From Bacillus gobiensis (GTDB lineage Bacteria > Bacillota > Bacilli > Bacillales > Bacillaceae): 64,000 nucleotides of DNA. The DNA lies in the NCBI RefSeq assembly GCF_001278705.1, contig NZ_CP012600.1, forward strand, positions 2,853,917-2,917,916, written 5' to 3'. The position numbers and the translations under genes are program-made. The notes below the pieces were generated by a model that was not told the DNA's origin, searched no databases, and saw only the letters and a program-made list of their open reading frames with translations. Shown here piece by piece: positions 17,555 through 26,352 of this stretch (within the stretch, counting starts at the first letter, position 1; each line of letters starts with the position of its first letter).

Positions 17555-18054
17555 AAAAACACCTCGTCCTGATTTTTCAAACTGTTTCGCCCTCCACTTC
17601 CAATACCTAGCCCGAAAATGGTCATATCGCTTCTTTAATTCCTCGTTGTTTCGAAAACTTTCTCCATTCCCTCTAAGTCCATGAATTACTTTACTGTATT
17701 TCGAATGGAGACTATTCGGGATTTCCACATAGTTCCAGGTTTTTCTTGAATAAGGTGATGTAAGTTTATTTATGTTCCGTCTTTTGCATATGGAGCATTA
17801 CCATTTTTCATTAACTCTAGATTTGTTACACCAAATTCATTTTTTTGATGAATATCAATATCTTTAAGTGTATACACTCTTCGACTGACATCTTTTACAT
17901 TATCTCCAACTTTTACGCACCCTTCAAAATCTGTTGCGCCGTATCTATCTTTATTCAAGCAAGGAACATGAACTTCTTTGCCTGTAAACGGCTTTCTACT
18001 TGATGCCCCTTCCTTCTTCGCCATGGTAATTAACTGATCTCGTAAAACATTTAA
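17555..18054 (-). pseudogene. Orphan LHH-nuclease toxin tip fragment
   Basis: From about 18054 the frame reads VLRDQLITMAKKEG, matching the pre-tip of the intact toxin, then the LHH nuclease domain (VKVGDNVKDVSRRVYTLKDI). It stops at a TAA directly before NLHHLIQ, has a one-base frameshift a little later, and resumes as [20 protein letters not shown] to [11 protein letters not shown]. It lacks an LXG domain. Such displaced tips with their own immunity gene are typical of polymorphic toxin loci, where recombination can swap tips. Confidence 0.8.
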
Positions 18055-18092
18055 TTAAAAAACCTTGAAAGACATGTAGCCCTTTCAAGGTT
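18055..18092 (-). terminator. Terminator after the 117-aa gene
   Basis: AACCTTGAAAG (18061-18071) pairs perfectly with CTTTCAAGGTT (18082-18092). On the minus strand TTTTTT follows. The stem is related to the one at 3930-3964 in the other toxin locus. Confidence 0.8.
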
Positions 18093-18115
18093 TTACCTTT
18101 ACTTTAATTCACGAG

Positions 18116-18469
18116 TCAATTAGAGCTCGTATTACAGCGTTCTATATGAATTTCATAACCCTCTTCTTCAAAATAAACTTGTACAATATGATCGGTGTTT
18201 TTATCAGCTAGTGTAAACTCATTAGTTTGAGAAATATCCCAAAGTTCCTCAATTACCATTGCGAAATTTAATATTTTAACATTTGCCCATATCGGTTCTA
18301 AACAATTAGGGACTAATATCAACAGTTCTTCTTTATCATTCTGGAAACTTAAAGAACTTTTAATCCATGAAATATAATTATCTTTAAAATCTCCAGCTGG
18401 TTTTTGAAATGATGGTGTAGAGCCAATTCTACGAAACTGTTTCAATACTTCTTCAAACTGCATAATCAA
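18116..18469 (-). CDS. Hypothetical protein in toxin locus, 117 aa
   Basis: Starts MIMQFEEVLKQFRRIGSTP, with a middle LIIVPNCLEPIW-like stretch and an acidic C-terminus (QVYFEEEGYEIHIERC). No signal or membrane segment is seen. I do not recognise the family. It lies between two SUKH genes, so an immunity role for another toxin tip is the natural guess. It has its own terminator. Confidence 0.6.
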   Translation of the reverse strand: MIMQFEEVLKQFRRIGSTPSFQKPAGDFKDNYISWIKSSLSFQNDKEELLILVPNCLEPIWANVKILNFAMVIEELWDISQTNEFTLADKNTDHIVQVYFEEEGYEIHIERCNTSSN

Positions 18470-18491
18470 AACTGAATCATTGTCTTTAAAT

Positions 18492-18578
18492 TCAATTAGT
18501 TCTAAATAATTTCTTCATTTCTTTTCTAGCATTAATTAAAGCTAGTTTTCTTCTAATATTTTCATTTGGGAATGTCAT
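18492..18578 (-). CDS. Very small ORF or gene stub, 28 aa
   Basis: An ATG at 18578 with GGTAGGAGTATC upstream encodes a basic 28-residue peptide (MTFPNENIRRKLALINARKE...). It ends 23 bases before the 117-aa gene. It may be a leader, or the remaining start of a deleted gene. Confidence 0.3.
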   Translation of the reverse strand: MTFPNENIRRKLALINARKEMKKLFRTN

Positions 18579-18690
18579 GATACTCCTACCTTTTCAAATC
18601 CATGATTCTAATTATAAATTGCAGCAAAATAATGAATAAATATAGGATTATCACTGTTCCTTAACCGGCTAACGGAAGGATTGTTTTTTA

Positions 18691-19155
18691 TCAATCCTCA
18701 TCATTCCAATCTTCATCTTCTTCCCAGTTCTCTTTGGATTGCTCTAGGTCATCTAATAAAAATTCAAGAAAATTATTAGCTACAGTACGACCATATCCTT
18801 CATGATTATCCCATAATATAACTGGGCATTCTCCATTTTTCATTTTGTTTGTATCTAGACAATAAGAAAATTCATCAATATATTCAATAACAACAATACC
18901 ATTTGTTAAATTATAATATTTTCTATATTCTTCAGTAACAGTAACAACTCTTGCAGATACTTTTCCATGTCCTAAAATATTAACTCCATATATTCCACCA
19001 GAACCATAATTTCTCAAAAACCATTTATAGCTCTTGGGAAGTAAAACCTGGAGTTTTTCTTGGATTTCGTTAATCTTTTCTTCACTTATACCCCCTGTAA
19101 AATCATCATCTTCACTATTTTGATTAATAAAATCCAGTACTTTTGTGTAATCCAT
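18691..19155 (-). CDS. SUKH (SMI1/KNR4) immunity protein 1
   Basis: 154 aa with LPKSYKWFLRNYGSGGIYGV, ECPVILWDNHEGYGR and an acidic tail. It follows the LXG toxin stop by 16 bases and has a ribosome site (AAGGATGG), so it is the cognate immunity gene. SUKH proteins bind nuclease toxin tips. Confidence 0.9.
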   Translation of the reverse strand: MDYTKVLDFINQNSEDDDFTGGISEEKINEIQEKLQVLLPKSYKWFLRNYGSGGIYGVNILGHGKVSARVVTVTEEYRKYYNLTNGIVVIEYIDEFSYCLDTNKMKNGECPVILWDNHEGYGRTVANNFLEFLLDDLEQSKENWEEDEDWNDED

Positions 19156-19171
19156 TTAAACCATCCATCCT

Positions 19172-20974
19172 TTAATCTTGTTTCGCAAATTGTTTCGCTC
19201 TCCATTTCCAATACTTTTTCCTAAAGTTATTATATTGTTTTTCGAGATTAATATCATTTCGAAAACTCTCACCATTTGTTTTTAAACCATGCAGGATTTT
19301 AGTATATTTAGTATGCAAGCTTCCTGGTATCTCTACCATAGACCCTGGTTCATTTTGAATCAAGTGATGCAAATTTACCTTTGTACCATCATTTGCAAAA
19401 GGTGCTTCACCTTTTTTCATGAGCTGTAGATTAGTTTTTCCTGTATCTGGATCTATTCTATTAAGATCAATATCTTTAAGTGTATACACTCTTCGACTGA
19501 CATCTTTTACATTATCTCCAACTTTTACGTACCCTTCAACATCTTTTGCGTCATATCTATCTTTATTCAACCAAGGAACATCAACTTCTTTGCCTGTAAA
19601 TGGCTTTCTATTTAATGCCCTTTCTTTCTTCGCCATGGTAATTAATTGATCTCTTAACCATACACTATTTACAGAATTGAATGGAATTCCACCTGAAGCT
19701 CCTGCTGCGGCTACTTGATGTTGTGGCGCATACGGCAGCAAATCAGTTACAGACCTATTTTGTACGGCAGTTTTTGTTTTGGTTATTCCGGTCTTAGCTA
19801 CTTGTTTCGTGGTGGCAATACCTGTCTTTGAAACAGCTCCTGCACCCTTTGTACCTACAATGGAAGTTGCTATCGTACCAAGTGCATAAGACACCCAGTG
19901 TGATCGTGAATACGCATCCCCATTTACCATGTCGCGTTCATATGAATCAGCAATGGCTTTTGAAATCTGGTTGTACGTATCTACTGGATGGGAAACAGAA
20001 TTTACAACAGCTTCTACCGTTCCTCCCGGGTTTGTAACAAAATCATAGATTCCAACGACGAAGTCTTTTCCCACATCAAATAACCCCACGCCAATCCCTT
20101 TAAAAATATCACCCATTTGAAGTGACTCAGCCATCTGGACGATTTGCTGCTGTTCTTCTGGTGAGAAATTCGCCATTCCAATCTCATCCGCTTTTTCCAC
20201 ATACTCTTTTGTAAAAGGCGGGATGGTTTCTAACTCTTTTTTCAGCTGTTCAATCTTTCGTTCTTCAGCTTCTCTTTCCTTTCGTGCAAGGTACTCGTCC
20301 GTCTGCTTATCAATCTTTTGTTTTCTTTGGTACACTTCGCTTTTGTGAAAGGCAGCAGCGTCGAAATTGATCGGAGTGACAGAATTTCCTTTGCCGGTGG
20401 CTCCTGTCAACTGCTGAAAGAAATCACGGACATACTCTTGGTTAGCTTCAGATGATTGATACTCTGATTCTAATTGATGATCCACTTTCTGAACAGCTTT
20501 TCTTGCTCGTCTGAGCTCTCGATCAGCATCGTTTATTGCGGAATAAAACGGCTCTTTGCTGAAGGGATGAATCGAGACGAGGTCATCAATCTTATGTAAC
20601 GTTGCTTTTAGCTCGGCCCGCTGCTCGTTGACCATGTTCTTAGCATTCATGATTCCGTTCGACAGTTCATCCTCTAAAAACGGAAGTTGGATGACTGTAT
20701 TTCCTGATACATTTTCATCCTCCATGTATCCTGAAATACTGTCAAAAAAGGCAAGCTGCTCATCGACTAGATCGATCCAGCCATCGACACCACCAGCCTG
20801 TTCCTGATAAAAGCTTTTGATGGCATTTGCGCCTTTTCCTTGAAAACTCTCAAGGTCGGCAAGCTCTAAAAAGGCTTTTTTTAATGTTAATAACTTCTCT
20901 TTAAACTCTTGATACTCGTTTGATCGTTTTTCCATTGCAGAAATTAAGACATCAGCTTCAAATATTTTTGTCAT
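19172..20974 (-). CDS. LXG polymorphic toxin with LHH nuclease tip
   Basis: 600 aa. Residues 1-200 form the helical LXG domain (MTKIFEADVLISAMEKRSNE, ESFQGKGANAIKSFYQEQ) used for type VII (Esx/Yuk) export with small helper partners. A charged linker (EYLARKEREAEERK) and a hydrophobic pre-toxin region with GIYDFVTNPGGTVEAVV follow. LLPYAPQHQVAAAGASGG marks the tip boundary, and the C-terminal 130 residues form an LHH-type HNH nuclease (VNLHHLIQNEPGSMVEIPG). It is aimed at competing Gram-positive cells. No esx/yuk genes or LXG helper proteins are in the window. Confidence 0.92.
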   Translation of the reverse strand: MTKIFEADVLISAMEKRSNEYQEFKEKLLTLKKAFLELADLESFQGKGANAIKSFYQEQAGGVDGWIDLVDEQLAFFDSISGYMEDENVSGNTVIQLPFLEDELSNGIMNAKNMVNEQRAELKATLHKIDDLVSIHPFSKEPFYSAINDADRELRRARKAVQKVDHQLESEYQSSEANQEYVRDFFQQLTGATGKGNSVTPINFDAAAFHKSEVYQRKQKIDKQTDEYLARKEREAEERKIEQLKKELETIPPFTKEYVEKADEIGMANFSPEEQQQIVQMAESLQMGDIFKGIGVGLFDVGKDFVVGIYDFVTNPGGTVEAVVNSVSHPVDTYNQISKAIADSYERDMVNGDAYSRSHWVSYALGTIATSIVGTKGAGAVSKTGIATTKQVAKTGITKTKTAVQNRSVTDLLPYAPQHQVAAAGASGGIPFNSVNSVWLRDQLITMAKKERALNRKPFTGKEVDVPWLNKDRYDAKDVEGYVKVGDNVKDVSRRVYTLKDIDLNRIDPDTGKTNLQLMKKGEAPFANDGTKVNLHHLIQNEPGSMVEIPGSLHTKYTKILHGLKTNGESFRNDINLEKQYNNFRKKYWKWRAKQFAKQD

Positions 20975-21384
20975 AAAGAGAAATCCTTTCCATGGATATT
21001 CATAACAAAATTGTACCGTAATATGGAAGATGAATGGATAAAACGATGTGCAGAAAACTCAAAATGAATCTATGGTAATGATTCTTTTTATCTATATTGT
21101 CTTTTTCTAAGACAAATTTGATTGATTTTCAGACTTTTAAGTAATAAATATACCTCTTCCTATGAGAAGATTTCTATTTTTTAAGCTTAAAGTTCTTTAT
21201 TCTTCTCTATAACATCGGATCGAAGTAATAAACTTTTTCTAACATTATTTTTTCAACACCTAACCCTTTAATATGAAAAATAGAACTTATTTCTTTACAA
21301 CTCATGTGAAATCTAAGAATACTAGTCTATCTAAAAGAATTAATGGTACGATTAAGAAAGACGATCAAACCTACAAAAAAATAA
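20975..21384. other. 410-bp gap upstream of the LXG toxin
   Basis: The first 90 bases or so (20975-21065) are nearly identical to 6521-6610, upstream of the decayed LXG gene, so the toxin promoter was duplicated with the gene. The rest is AT-rich with no convincing frame or repeat. Confidence 0.5.
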
Positions 21385-21466
21385 ACCATCCCATCCAACA
21401 AACGAGGTGTCTCATTCGTGGTATACATCATCAAATTCATCTATGGCTTCCTGCTCCCGCCCGGAT
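21385..21466 (+). repeat. 82-bp perfect direct repeat, right copy
   Basis: Identical to 16811-16892. This copy is continuous with the functional YdcF-like gene and contains its ribosome site, so it is the original; the left copy is the duplicate. Confidence 0.85.
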
Positions 21467-22158
21467 TATTCGTTACATTACTAATCGCTTTAGGCATCTG
21501 GGCATACCGCCGAAATAAGGCGATTGCGCGCATGACATTAGTTCTTGCTTTTCTTTGGTATCTTCTCACGATTCCCTTTACCGGCGTCCTGCTTACGCAG
21601 TCGTTAGAGAATCGATATGAGCCGCCAGCTGAGGCAAGCGGTGATGTGATTGTGATGCTGGGCTCTGGTGCCACTTCAGATACACCTGATATTGATGGAG
21701 AAGGCCAACTGTCAGAAGGCGCTGCCAATCGGCTGCTAACGACGTATGGCCTTTACCAGCAGACTGAGCTTCCGATAATTCTTTCCGGCGGACAGGTATT
21801 TCCGGATTCCGGAGTGGAAGCCGCCATTGCCAAGCGCCAGCTTATACGGTTAGGGGTACCTGAGGATATAATTATCGAAGAAAATAGAAGTGTAAATACG
21901 AAGCAAAACGCAGAATTTACGAAAGAAATATTGCAGAAAAATAGATACACGAAGCCGATATTGGTTGCCTCTGCGTTGCAGATGGAGCGTGCGGTGCGGA
22001 ATTTTGATCGGATTGACATCGCGGTACAGCCGTTTCCGACTGACTACACGGTAAACGAACGACTTGTGATTTACCCGAATCAATTTACCCCTTCAGGTAA
22101 TGATCTTGCTTTTGCCGCGATTAAAGAGTACGTGGGTATTCTCTCTTTGTATTTTTAA
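21418..22158 (+). CDS. YdcF/SanA-like DUF218 membrane protein
   Basis: 246 aa from GTG 21418 with GAGGTG eight bases upstream. Two membrane helices (about 5-28 and 37-58) precede a DUF218 domain with GDVIVMLGSGA, ELPIILSGGQVFPDSGVEAA, ENRSVNTKQNAEFT and ILVASALQMERAVRNF. SanA/ElyC relatives influence envelope integrity and peptidoglycan; the biochemical activity is unsettled. Its 5' end has been duplicated at 16811. Confidence 0.9.
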   Translation: MVYIIKFIYGFLLPPGLFVTLLIALGIWAYRRNKAIARMTLVLAFLWYLLTIPFTGVLLTQSLENRYEPPAEASGDVIVMLGSGATSDTPDIDGEGQLSEGAANRLLTTYGLYQQTELPIILSGGQVFPDSGVEAAIAKRQLIRLGVPEDIIIEENRSVNTKQNAEFTKEILQKNRYTKPILVASALQMERAVRNFDRIDIAVQPFPTDYTVNERLVIYPNQFTPSGNDLAFAAIKEYVGILSLYF

Positions 22159-22169
22159 TCTGCAAACAT

Positions 22170-22208
22170 GCAGCCGAAATTCTCTTTACGGAGAGTTTCG
22201 GCTATTTT
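22170..22208 (+). terminator. Terminator of the YdcF-like gene
   Basis: AGCCGAAA (22170-22177) plus an inner CTCT pair with GAGAG and TTTCGGCT (22194-22201), followed by a T run. Confidence 0.85.
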
Positions 22209-22280
22209 TTATGTGTAGAAGAATGAAATCAGTGAAAAAAGCAAAAATAACATCATGTAAACAAAAAAAAGAAGCTATCT

Positions 22281-22957
22281 ATGAAAAAACTGTGCCTGAA
22301 AATAATTCTCTTGTTTATGTCCTTTGCTTTGATCTATTCACCAGCTCAAGCTGAGGCAAAAGGCAGCGGAAATCCATGCTTAAGCCAGTCTGCTGTACAA
22401 TTAAAGGGGGACTTAAGGAAACTCTGGACTGACCATGTCATATGGACAAGAAATTATATCGTAAGCGCCACTGAAGGATTGGAAGATCAACAAAAAGTGC
22501 TGAAAGGCTATTGAAAAACCAGGAAGATCTAGGGAACGCAATAAAGCCTTATTATGGCGAACAAGCAGGAATCAAGCTGACTGAGCTGTTAAGAGAGCAC
22601 ATCCTCATTGCAGGTAAAATAGTCGACGCAGCAAAAAGCGGAGACGAAGCGAGTGTGAAAAAATTCAATACGGAATGGTATAAAAACGCTGATGATATTG
22701 CTCAGTTTCTCAGCAGCGCCAATCCAAATTTGCCGAAAAAAGCATTACAGGAATTGTTATACATGCATTTAAAATTAGTTGCAGACGATCTTTCAGCCAG
22801 ACTCAATAAGGATTGGGATGCAGTTATTAAAGCTTTTGATGAAGGTTTTGACCATATTATTAAAAAAGCTGATACACTTACAGAAGGTATTATTAAGCAA
22901 TTCCCAAATAAGTTTTCACTTTTTATTCAACAGCTAAAAGGCTTAGGTGGTTCCTAA
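22281..22957 (+). pseudogene. Secreted helical protein of unknown function, frameshifted
   Basis: The 5' frame (22281-22514) gives a signal peptide (KIILLFMSFALIYSPAQAEA) and LRKLWTDHVIWTRNYIVSAT, then ends in VLKGY. The 3' frame, open from before 22511 to 22957, continues ERLLKNQEDLGNAIKPYYGE to the C-terminus. Inserting one G in GTGCTGAAAGG at about 22498-22508 joins them as VLERLLKNQEDL. The mature protein would be about 200 residues, all helical, with repeated helix-His motifs (LLREHILIAGKIVDAAKSGD). I do not know its function. The frameshift is real or a sequencing error. Confidence 0.75.
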
Positions 22958-22964
22958 GCCTTTT
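22936..22964 (+). terminator. Terminator of the secreted-protein gene
   Basis: AAAAGGCTTAGG (22936-22947) pairs perfectly with CCTAAGCCTTTT (22953-22964); the stem overlaps the last codons. Confidence 0.85.
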
Positions 22965-23070
22965 ACGCTCTTAATATTTTTAATTATTTTTTCAGTATTA
23001 AAAAGTATTCTGAATTGATAACCTTTGAATTTTACATATTTGTCAAAGTAATAATCATCGTACCCCTCAT

Positions 23071-23844
23071 TTAATGCGCCATCATCTCGTGGGCAATATC
23101 ATGTCCATTCATTTCTGAAGGGTAGTAGGTAGGCCAGTTTTTGACTTCATCCAATAAAGCTTTCCGGTCGTCACCCCAATACAGGTGGTAGTGATCAGAT
23201 TCATTCGGATAGATACTATGATCACTAAATTGAATATACTGAGGAAGTCCTTCGACTTTTTCAGCTAGTTTAAATATGTATCTTACTCCTCTATTTCCCG
23301 CATCATATGTTAGAATTTCGTACCCGTCATAGATATACTCACCAGAATTTTCTTCTCCATTTTTAAAGAACGTTACAGTATCCTGTTGAATCAAGATACG
23401 CTCAACATCTGTTTTATACCCTTTATTATAATACTCCTTATATTCTTCAGCTGTCTTGTCACCTTCATGTTCTGCTTTATAAGAAAATACTTCGTCAAGA
23501 GTACCATCTTGTAGATATGGATATACAGATTGCCAGTCTCCTTCCCAATCAGAGAGTGAACGATCCTTTACTTGACTATCTTCAAAATAGCCTTCATAAA
23601 TTTTTTCTGTTTCTTCATCGTGGGCATGACTATGATCGTGCTCATGGTCGTGATCGTGTTCACTTTCATGTGTGTGACTTTCAGATGTTTGCTCTTGCGT
23701 TTCAGAAGAGTCTTCTGCAACTGATGAGGATGGTTTAGTTTCATTAGACTTGCCTTCGGATGAACCTGAATTCTGACAGCCTACCAATATTAGTAGTGAA
23801 ATAATAGTTAATATGCTTAACCCCTTTGCAAATGAAATCTTCAT
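23071..23844 (-). CDS. zinT: ZinT-like zinc-binding lipoprotein
   Basis: 257 aa. The lipoprotein signal has lipobox LILVGC at about 19-24. A low-complexity Ser/Glu linker and a histidine-rich stretch (HDHDHEHDHSHAHDEE) precede a ZinT (YodA) domain with LSDWEGDWQSVYPYL, VRYIFKLAEKVEGLPQYIQF and SDHYHLYWGD. It would be anchored outside the membrane and bind zinc for uptake or buffering. The metal ABC transporter is not adjacent. A Zur-box-like palindrome lies directly upstream. Confidence 0.93.
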   Translation of the reverse strand: MKISFAKGLSILTIISLLILVGCQNSGSSEGKSNETKPSSSVAEDSSETQEQTSESHTHESEHDHDHEHDHSHAHDEETEKIYEGYFEDSQVKDRSLSDWEGDWQSVYPYLQDGTLDEVFSYKAEHEGDKTAEEYKEYYNKGYKTDVERILIQQDTVTFFKNGEENSGEYIYDGYEILTYDAGNRGVRYIFKLAEKVEGLPQYIQFSDHSIYPNESDHYHLYWGDDRKALLDEVKNWPTYYPSEMNGHDIAHEMMAH

Positions 23845-23861
23845 TATGACACTCCTTTTCT

Positions 23862-23886
23862 ACAAATCGTAAATATTACGATTTGT
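23862..23886. promoter_or_regulatory. Zur box upstream of zinT
   Basis: ACAAATCGTAAATATTACGATTTGT is an 11-of-12 inverted repeat and matches the Bacillus Zur operator (AAATCGTAATNATTACGATTT). It begins right after the -10 element, so zinc-loaded Zur would block transcription and low zinc would induce it. Confidence 0.88.
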
Positions 23887-23915
23887 ATTATACATATATC
23901 TTGTGTAAACATCAA
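23887..23915 (-). promoter_or_regulatory. SigA-type promoter of zinT
   Basis: On the minus strand TTGATG (23910-23915), a 17-base spacer and TATAAT (23887-23892), directly abutting the Zur box. Confidence 0.8.
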
Positions 23916-23956
23916 CGGAAAAATGTTTCAATTTTTTATAAGAAAGGATGGTTTTA

Positions 23957-24028
23957 ATGGGAAATCCGAGTGTAATAGAGTGGTTAAAAGAACAGCAATT
24001 GCTATATGTTAAAAAAACCCGATTCTAA
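23957..24028 (+). CDS. Possible 23-aa ORF or gene remnant
   Basis: ATG 23957 with GAAAGGATGG upstream encodes MGNPSVIEWLKEQQLLYV and a short basic end, running into the terminator at 24015. It is probably the stub of a deleted gene. Confidence 0.25.
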   Translation: MGNPSVIEWLKEQQLLYVKKTRF

Positions 24029-24041
24029 ATAGAACGGGTTT
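24015..24041 (-). terminator. Terminator of the ykoEDC operon
   Basis: AAACCCGATTCT (24015-24026) pairs with AGAACGGGTTT (24031-24041), with one mismatch. On the minus strand a T run follows. It lies just beyond the ykoC stop. Confidence 0.8.
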
Positions 24042-24068
24042 CCTGCTATTTTATTTGACTCGAGCAAC

Positions 24069-24872
24069 TTAAACGGTAAACCGAACATCACGTACCCCGA
24101 AGTAAGGAAAATACACAGCAATAAAATAAGATAACGAAATAATGATGATAAAATAGATCACAAACCATAGATCAACCCGCGAATATCCGATCTGATAATA
24201 ATAAGTCCGTTTCGTCGTATTCGAAAAGCGCTTCGCTTCCATGGCTACGGCAATCCGGTGAGCGCGGCGTATGCTTTGGGACAGCAGCGGAATGGAGTAA
24301 GATTTCAGCTTATGAAAAAAGCTTAAAACCCCTTTTTGCTGTCCAACTCCGCGCACCTTTAAGGCATAACGCAGCGTTTGCAGCTCCTCCAGCATGATCG
24401 GCAATAGGCGTACCGCCGCCATAAAGCTATAAGCGTATTTTGGTTTTACTTTGACTTGCTGCATGAGGGAATAAAACAAAAATACAGGCCTTGTCGTTAA
24501 AGAAAAAACGACACCGATTACGGCAAAAACAATCCCGCGAAAGCCCAAATGCAATCCGCGAAAAAAACTTTCTTCCGTAATATCAATAAGCCCCCAATGA
24601 AACCACGTATGCTCCCCTTTTCCAAAAAAGATCATCGACGTTGATGACGTGATAAAAATAAGCAGAAAAGGAGCCGCGATTAGCAATAACCGCTTCCATG
24701 GATGGCCTGTAAAAAACAAATAGAGCAAGATGGTACCGAACATCACATTGATGATCACGTTGATATCATGAATAAACAAAATCAAAACAAACAGGATCAC
24801 CATACTGCCAAATTTTAAGCTGGGATTTACTTTATGCAGCCACGTTTCTTTAAATGCAAAATCAAATGGCAT
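24069..24872 (-). CDS. ykoC: ECF thiamine transporter, T component
   Basis: 267 aa with five or six membrane helices and the two cytoplasmic coupling motifs (TLRYALKVRGVGQQ and AMEAKRFSN) that contact the ATPases in ECF transporters. Last gene of the ykoE-ykoD-ykoC order. It forms the scaffold that couples ATP hydrolysis to uptake of a thiamine-pathway substrate (thiamine or the pyrimidine HMP). Confidence 0.92.
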   Translation of the reverse strand: MPFDFAFKETWLHKVNPSLKFGSMVILFVLILFIHDINVIINVMFGTILLYLFFTGHPWKRLLLIAAPFLLIFITSSTSMIFFGKGEHTWFHWGLIDITEESFFRGLHLGFRGIVFAVIGVVFSLTTRPVFLFYSLMQQVKVKPKYAYSFMAAVRLLPIMLEELQTLRYALKVRGVGQQKGVLSFFHKLKSYSIPLLSQSIRRAHRIAVAMEAKRFSNTTKRTYYYQIGYSRVDLWFVIYFIIIISLSYFIAVYFPYFGVRDVRFTV

Positions 24873-24884
24873 ACTTGTCCTCTC

Positions 24885-26336
24885 CTAACGAGCACTTTCT
24901 ATTTTTTCGGCCGTTAAATCGTCCTCTATCAGCTTTCCATTTTCGATCAACCAAGCCCTGGACGCAAAATGCTCAACGATGTTCATATCATGCGTCACCA
25001 TCACGATCGTTGTGCCGCTCTCCCGGAGTGCTTCAAGCTGCTCGAGGATAGCAAACGTGTTTTTCGCATCCTGGCCAAATGTCGGTTCATCCAACAGTAG
25101 GATCGGCTGTTCTTTGACAATCGCGGCAGCAACCGATAATCTCCGCTTTTGTCCCATTGATAATTGATACGGATGGTTTTGCTTGTGATCCTTTAGACGA
25201 AAACTCTCAAGCAGCTCGTCCACTCGGGCAGAAATCCTTTCCTCACTCCATTTTTCTAATCGAAGTGTATAGGCGACTTCCTCATAGACGGAATTGGTGA
25301 CGAATTGAAATTCAGGGTTTTGAAACACAAAGGTCACGTCATCGGTCAATGTTTTGATTTTTTTATGATCCCGGTCAAATATGGTGTAGGAGCCCTTTGT
25401 TTTAATCAAATCCATGAGAGCGTGCAAGAGCGTGCTTTTCCCCGCTCCATTTTTTCCAAGGACGGCGATCCATTCCCCCAGATAGACATTCGCTTGCCCT
25501 ACATCTATTTTTTTCTCTTTCCCTCGAAATCCTGCAAACGCGGAAAGAGAAATGGCCGTTTTTTCTTGATTGATGCTTTGCTTCGGCGCAAGTTTCCGGC
25601 GAGATTCGATATAATCGTTCCATACGTTCGGGTACCATATTCCTTGTTCAATCAGTACGTCCTTGAATTCTGCAAACACTTCTTCTTTGGAGCCGTCTGC
25701 GATGATCGTTCCCTGATCACTAAGCAGAATCACGCGATCGACGAAATTAACAATTTCTTCAATTTTATGCTCGACAATGATGACCGTTTTCTCCTCGCCA
25801 ACCTCTTTGATCGTTTGCCAAACCTCTTTCGTCCCTTCTGGATCGAGCATAGCAGTCGGTTCATCTAGGAATAAGACATCCGGCTCAAGCGCCAGCACTG
25901 AGGCAATCGCCAATCGCTGTTTCATACCGCCTGACAAGGTTTGAATATTCGTATGAAGATTGTCAAAGTGAAGTCCGACTTGTTGCAAATAATGCTTCAT
26001 CAAGCGTTGCATCTGTTCCCGGGGTATTTGCAGGTTCTCAAGAACAAAGGCGAGCTCTTCATCGACATAGGGCATACAAAATTGTGTATCAGGATCCTGA
26101 AACAAAAAGCCCCAAGAATCAGGAACCGTCACTTCCTTTGCTTTCATTGGTACTTCCACAGAATTCGGGATGAGTCCCGTCAATACTTGCAAAAGCGTGG
26201 ATTTTCCTGAACCAGATGGACCCAACAGCAATACTTTTTCTCCTTTACGAAAAGAAAGGGAAAAATCCTTGAATAACAAGGATTCCGCCCCCGGAAATTT
26301 CAACCGCAAGTCCTTTACATTCGTCAAGGATGTCAT
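24885..26336 (-). CDS. ykoD: ECF thiamine transporter, double ATPase component
   Basis: 483 aa from ATG 26336, chosen for GTGAGGTGGG upstream; a frame extension to 26432 overlaps ykoE. Two ABC domains: Walker A GPSGSGKST, signature LSGGMKQR, Walker B VLFLDEPTAMLD; then GKNGAGKST, LSMGQKRR and ILLLDEPTFGQD. The fused pair replaces the separate EcfA and EcfA' of other ECF systems, as in B. subtilis YkoD. Sixteen bases separate it from ykoE. Confidence 0.93.
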   Translation of the reverse strand: MTSLTNVKDLRLKFPGAESLLFKDFSLSFRKGEKVLLLGPSGSGKSTLLQVLTGLIPNSVEVPMKAKEVTVPDSWGFLFQDPDTQFCMPYVDEELAFVLENLQIPREQMQRLMKHYLQQVGLHFDNLHTNIQTLSGGMKQRLAIASVLALEPDVLFLDEPTAMLDPEGTKEVWQTIKEVGEEKTVIIVEHKIEEIVNFVDRVILLSDQGTIIADGSKEEVFAEFKDVLIEQGIWYPNVWNDYIESRRKLAPKQSINQEKTAISLSAFAGFRGKEKKIDVGQANVYLGEWIAVLGKNGAGKSTLLHALMDLIKTKGSYTIFDRDHKKIKTLTDDVTFVFQNPEFQFVTNSVYEEVAYTLRLEKWSEERISARVDELLESFRLKDHKQNHPYQLSMGQKRRLSVAAAIVKEQPILLLDEPTFGQDAKNTFAILEQLEALRESGTTIVMVTHDMNIVEHFASRAWLIENGKLIEDDLTAEKIESAR

Positions 26337-26352
26337 AACACCCACCTCACAA

